A stretch of DNA of 10,192 nucleotides from an uncultured Erysipelotrichaceae bacterium (GTDB lineage Bacteria > Bacillota_I > Bacilli_A > RF39 > UBA660), in contig CACXFY010000028.1 in NCBI GenBank assembly GCA_902767005.1, forward strand, positions 1 through 10,192, written 5' to 3'. Position numbers and translations under genes: made by a program. Shown here piece by piece: positions 7,900-10,192 of this stretch. Under the pieces are notes generated by a model. That model was not told the origin of the DNA. It did not search any database and worked only from the letters and a program-made list of their open reading frames with translations. Numbering within the stretch: position 1 is the stretch's first letter; each line of letters starts with the position of its first letter.

Positions 7900-8343
7900 T
7901 TATTGTTTTATTACGTGTACTTTTATAGTAGAAGTAATACTTGGATACAATTCTATATCAACATTATGGAATCCTAAGGCAGATATTGAATTATTTAGTT
8001 TAATAGCACTTTTTTCTACTTTATATCCTTTTTCAGCTAAACTATCTTTTATTTGTTTAACACTTATACTTCCAAATACTTTGTCTCCTTCTCCAGTTTT
8101 TACTTGGAATTCTAATACTAATTTATCTAAGTCTTTCTTTTGTTTTTCGGCTTCTTGTTTTTTATTCTCTTCTTGTTCTTTTTTCTTTTCTTTTTCATGT
8201 TGTAACTTTGTTAGATTTTCTTTTGTTTTTATTACAGCATATCCATTCTTTATTAAGAAGTTTTGTGCATATCCATCTTTTACTGTTTTAATTTCCCCTT
8301 TTTTACCTTGATTTTTTAAATCTTTGATAAAAATTACTTCCAT
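7900..8343 (-). CDS. rplI: 50S ribosomal protein L9
   Basis: Protein bL9 of the large subunit, an extended protein that binds 23S rRNA near the L1 stalk base and helps keep frame. 147 residues is the usual length. The N-terminal domain reads [19 protein letters not shown] and continues with [17 protein letters not shown] (21-37), the classic L9 signature. A Lys/Glu-rich single helix (about 41-76) links to the C-terminal domain, which begins with a [11 protein letters not shown] stretch (88-98). The ATG at 8343 is preceded by AGGAG five bases upstream. Its start is one base from the stop of the GdpP-like gene, so the two are likely coupled. A plus-strand reading of the same segment is an artefact of the low-complexity Lys/Glu helix. 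Confidence 0.97.
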   Translation of the reverse strand: MEVIFIKDLKNQGKKGEIKTVKDGYAQNFLIKNGYAVIKTKENLTKLQHEKEKKKEQEENKKQEAEKQKKDLDKLVLEFQVKTGEGDKVFGSISVKQIKDSLAEKGYKVEKSAIKLNNSISALGFHNVDIELYPSITSTIKVHVIKQ

Positions 8344-8344
8344 A

Positions 8345-9331
8345 TTACTCTCCTTCTTTCTTAAGAATTTCTTTTAATTGTTGCTCTACTTTACTTATGG
8401 TTGTATTTTCAAATGTTGCTGCTCCATTGTAGGTGTCTCCTCCTCCACCAAGTTTTGTTAATACTTCTCCAATATCAAAGTTTCCTAAACTTCTAGCACT
8501 TAAGCCAATTGTTTCTTTGCCTATTTTTCCTATTACGAATGAGGCTTCTATATTATTGAAGAATAATAATGTATCAGCTACTTTTGCTAAGTCTTCTCTT
8601 CTATATACTGTATATGGAGAAGCTTTTGTAAAAGCTATTCTATTATTAATTGTTTCAATACCAACTAATAATTTTTGCCTTTCAGTATATTCATTTATAT
8701 CTTGTTTTAATAAATATTGTACTTTTTTGGCACTTCCTCCTAAACTACTTAAATAATAAGCAGTATAGAATGATTCTGGTTTTGTCTTTAGAGTAAAGTT
8801 ATTAGTATCTAGTACTATACCAGCTAAAAGTATTGTGGCATAATATGATTCTAATTCAATATCATAGAATTCTACTAATTGAGTAACCATTTCACAGGCA
8901 GAACTTGCTTCTACATCATCGACTATAATAGCGTCTTTAATAGTTGTTTTCCCTAGTTCATGGTGATCTATTATTACTTTATTTTTTATTAATTTTAAAG
9001 CTTCTTTACTTTGTACTAAGTCTTGTTTATTAGTATCTAAGATTATTAATAAGTTTTTATTAGGATTTGGATTTAGATTCTTTTCTAAATCTTCAGTTTT
9101 AAGTATTTCTATACATCCTTCTAATTCTCTTAGTACTTTTTCTACTCCTAATTCATGTGTTTTATCATCAATTATGATGTAGCATTTTTTTCTTTTTTGA
9201 CTTAATAAAGTATACATACCAATGCAGCTACCAATTGCGTCTAAATCTAAGTCTCTATGGCCCATTAAAAATATGGTTTTAGCTTTTCTAATAGCGTGCA
9301 TTATTTTTTTTCTCTCAGAAATTATGCTCAT
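8345..9331 (-). CDS. GdpP-type DHH/DHHA1 phosphodiesterase lacking the N-terminal sensor half
   Basis: Predicted Mn-dependent phosphodiesterase whose closest match by eye is the catalytic half of GdpP, which hydrolyses cyclic di-AMP. The 328 residues hold the DHH domain (about 10-180), with [12 protein letters not shown] (24-35), LDTNK (98-102), DHH (122-124) and [13 protein letters not shown] (171-183). The DHHA1 domain (about 228-325) carries IGLSARSLG (275-283) and [11 protein letters not shown] (295-305). GdpP is usually about 650 residues with two membrane segments, PAS and degenerate GGDEF ahead of this part; none is encoded here. Pde2- or NrnA-like enzymes have a similar size, but the DTNNFTLKT and ARSLG blocks and the rplI-dnaB neighbours point to GdpP. 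An Asp stands where GdpP has the GGGGH His. Start is ATG 9331 with AGGAGG six bases upstream; TTG at 9355 falls at or before the likely transcript start. First gene of the operon. Confidence 0.85.
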   Translation of the reverse strand: MSIISERKKIMHAIRKAKTIFLMGHRDLDLDAIGSCIGMYTLLSQKRKKCYIIIDDKTHELGVEKVLRELEGCIEILKTEDLEKNLNPNPNKNLLIILDTNKQDLVQSKEALKLIKNKVIIDHHELGKTTIKDAIIVDDVEASSACEMVTQLVEFYDIELESYYATILLAGIVLDTNNFTLKTKPESFYTAYYLSSLGGSAKKVQYLLKQDINEYTERQKLLVGIETINNRIAFTKASPYTVYRREDLAKVADTLLFFNNIEASFVIGKIGKETIGLSARSLGNFDIGEVLTKLGGGGDTYNGAATFENTTISKVEQQLKEILKKEGE

Positions 9332-9337
9332 ATTAGA

Positions 9338-9343
9338 CCTCCT
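9338..9343 (-). promoter_or_regulatory. Consensus ribosome binding site (AGGAGG) of the GdpP-like gene
   Basis: A perfect AGGAGG sits six bases before the ATG at 9331. It decides the start: the longer reading from TTG at 9355 would translate through this site. Confidence 0.88.
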
Positions 9344-9359
9344 ATAAAGTACCAATTTT

Positions 9360-9388
9360 ATTATATAATAAATCTATATTATTGTCTA
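9360..9388 (-). promoter_or_regulatory. Sigma-A-type promoter for the nine-gene operon
   Basis: On the minus strand, TAGACA (9388-9383) and TATAAT (9365-9360) are separated by exactly 17 bases. The -10 is a perfect consensus and the -35 matches TTGACA at five of six positions. Transcription would begin near 9352-9354, giving a leader of about 20 bases that carries AGGAGG. I saw no attenuator, riboswitch or operator palindrome between promoter and start. No other gap in the operon is long enough for an obvious promoter, though internal promoters within coding sequence cannot be excluded. Confidence 0.72.
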
Positions 9389-9412
9389 ATAAAAGAAGTT
9401 TGTATTTATAAC

Positions 9413-9438
9413 AAAAAAAAGTATATTTTTATATACTT
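9413..9438 (-). terminator. AT-rich hairpin terminator after the repeat-protein gene
   Basis: On the minus strand AAGTATAT (9438-9431) pairs with ATATACTT (9426-9419) around an AAAA loop, followed by eight T (9420-9413). Only one G-C pair is present, so the stem is weak, but form and position are right. The TAA stop (9431-9429) begins in the last stem base and runs into the loop. The element separates this gene from the operon promoter, which begins about 25 bases downstream. Confidence 0.65.
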
Positions 9439-10192
9439 CTTTCTATTGCTCTTCCATCTATATAATATGTAATTATTTTATTAGGATATTCTTCTATAGC
9501 TTTTATTCCATCTTCTCTTCCTTCAAACTCTGATTTTTTGGTATACTCTACATTCATTGGATATATTGTTTCTTTTACTAATTTATCTTCTCTTCCTTCA
9601 TAATAATTTACATAATCGTGTGTTTTTGAGTTTGTTACTTTGCCCATTATTGGATCTTCTTCAATAATAAGATCATTTTGAAATTCTTGGGCAGTTAAGC
9701 CGTCTTCTCTTCCTTCAAATGTTACTATAGATTTAGACTGACTTCCATCTGGAGTTATAGGTATAATAATTTGCTCTTTTCCATTAGGCCAATAGTTCTG
9801 ATTTAGTCCTACCATTCTTTTTGTTCCATCTTCATATGTAATTATTGTATCGCATAATCCTTGAGTATCTGGAACTGAACTTATCACTTCTTTTGTTTCT
9901 AAATCTTGTAATACTTGTTCAACTGGATTTAGATTTGCTTCTGATGTGCTGTTTAAAGGATTAGGTTGTATATTAACTGGTGGTTTTCCACCTGGCCCAT
10001 ATTGGTTAGGTCGAATTATTGCTTGTTGTTCTTCTGCTTCAGTACTAAGATCCAATTCTTGTATTTCAGAACTAACTGATGGTCTTCCACCTGGTCCATA
10101 AATATTTATTGGCTCTGCAGTTCTTACTTCTGATGAAGAATTCATTACTAAATCTCGTTTATTTACTGTTTTAGAAGCTGATTCTATTGATG
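9429..10192 (-). CDS. Unrecognised protein with YGPGG and EGRED repeats, 3' part (5' end outside window)
   Basis: I do not recognise this family. The frame is open to the right edge (15 further residues before the Met at 10145), and that Met has no ribosome site, so the true start lies outside the window. Numbered from that Met, the visible 238 residues are hydrophilic and acidic, with no membrane segment. The first third is Pro/Gly/Ser/Glu-rich and likely disordered, with YGPGGRP (16-22) and YGPGGKP (49-55). The rest looks like repeated beta-strand pairs: ITYEDGTKR (102-110), VTFEGREDG (141-149), NYYEGREDK (180-188), SEFEGREDG (205-213) and TYYIDGRAIE (226-235). This recalls short-repeat proteins of MORN or YD type in spirit only. 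It could be a secreted or surface protein with its signal peptide outside the window, but nothing visible shows that. It has its own terminator and is not part of the downstream operon. Confidence 0.7.
   Translation of the reverse strand, partial: SIESASKTVNKRDLVMNSSSEVRTAEPINIYGPGGRPSVSSEIQELDLSTEAEEQQAIIRPNQYGPGGKPPVNIQPNPLNSTSEANLNPVEQVLQDLETKEVISSVPDTQGLCDTIITYEDGTKRMVGLNQNYWPNGKEQIIIPITPDGSQSKSIVTFEGREDGLTAQEFQNDLIIEEDPIMGKVTNSKTHDYVNYYEGREDKLVKETIYPMNVEYTKKSEFEGREDGIKAIEEYPNKIITYYIDGRAIERSI
9510..9719 (-). repeat. Three FEGRED/YEGRED coding repeats
   Basis: Eighteen-base units at 9702-9719, 9585-9602 and 9510-9527 encode [FY]-E-G-R-E-D. They are nearly identical in DNA, sharing the core GAAGGAAGAGAAGA, with spacings of 39 and 25 residues. 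The DNA between the units has diverged, so the hexapeptide is either recently copied or under selection. A degenerate unit (YIDGRAIE) follows at the C-terminus. Confidence 0.85.
9981..10100 (-). repeat. Two YGPGG[RK]P coding repeats
   Basis: Seven-residue units at 10080-10100 (YGPGGRP) and 9981-10001 (YGPGGKP) lie 33 residues apart in the Pro/Ser/Glu-rich part of the unrecognised protein. Each is preceded by an Asn-x pair (NI, NQ) and followed by x-Val. More copies may lie beyond the window edge. YWPNGKE at residues 118-124 may be a decayed third copy. Confidence 0.75.

Noticed and set aside
8085..8240. Low-complexity T/C-rich run in rplI as a possible regulatory tract
   Set aside because: It is the complement of Lys/Glu/Gln codons in the normal L9 connecting helix.
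7877..8311. 144-codon plus-strand reading frame opposite rplI
   Set aside because: Its Ser/Phe/Cys-rich sequence is the reverse reading of the Lys/Glu codons in the L9 helix; rplI is certain.
8433..8756. 107-codon plus-strand reading frame opposite the GdpP-like gene
   Set aside because: Antisense to the conserved DHHA1 domain; the opening run of prolines is the complement of the GGGG motif.
9332..9355. Longer GdpP-like protein starting at TTG 9355
   Set aside because: The extension would translate through the AGGAGG site, and the TTG lies at or before the likely transcription start set by the -10 box; the ATG at 9331 is far better.
8345..9355. GdpP-like gene as a pseudogene fragment of full gdpP
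   Set aside because: It has an intact promoter, ribosome site, start and all DHH motifs, and the upstream gene shows no PAS or GGDEF remnants in the visible sequence.
9356..9428. Riboswitch or attenuator ahead of the operon
   Set aside because: The space holds only the upstream gene's terminator and a promoter, and the leader is about 20 bases, too short for a folded sensor.
10143..10145. Met at 10145 as the true start of the repeat protein
   Set aside because: No ribosome binding site precedes it and the frame stays open to the window edge, so it is most likely an internal Met of a longer protein.

Overview
The window is a strongly AT-rich bacterial chromosome segment, tightly packed with housekeeping genes. 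Shine-Dalgarno sequences are strong (AGGAGG, GGAGG, GAGGTG) and the proteins resemble Firmicutes/Bacilli families. Trp is read from TGG and every visible stop is TAA or TAG, so the standard bacterial code applies. I infer an uncultured or gut-type member of the Bacilli (Erysipelotrichales/RF39-like); the sequence alone does not settle the species.

Layout: (1) 1-852, plus strand: the C-terminal part of phosphate acetyltransferase (pta), its 5' end cut by the window edge, followed by a clear intrinsic terminator. (2) 876-9331, minus strand: one long run of nine genes, almost gapless or overlapping and transcribed toward pta. In transcription order they are a GdpP-type DHH/DHHA1 phosphodiesterase, rplI (ribosomal protein L9), dnaB (replicative helicase), a LysM-G5-M23 peptidase, a WalJ/YycJ-like metallo-beta-lactamase-fold protein, rlmH (23S rRNA methyltransferase), ung (uracil-DNA glycosylase), a CmpB-type ('ABC-transporter type IV') membrane protein, and a large multi-pass membrane protein resembling the GtrII group. 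A good sigma-A-type promoter (TAGACA, 17 nt, TATAAT) lies just upstream of the first gene. (3) 9429-10192, minus strand: the 3' part of an unrecognised protein with short peptide repeats (YGPGG[RK]P and [FY]EGRED). It runs off the right edge and ends in an AT-rich hairpin terminator.

The gdpP-rplI-dnaB order is a classic Firmicutes arrangement. walJ and rlmH are usually near the origin in Bacilli too, so the window may be an origin-proximal block in which replication, translation, wall-hydrolase and repair genes have been compacted into one operon. The most notable point is that the GdpP-like protein has only the catalytic DHH/DHHA1 half. The membrane anchor, PAS and degenerate GGDEF regions of classical GdpP are absent, and the promoter and previous gene's terminator lie where they would be encoded. 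No mobile element, CRISPR array, tRNA or rRNA was seen, and no gene-free stretch exceeds about 100 bases. I found no convincing new multi-gene system; the repeat protein at the right edge is the least explained element.
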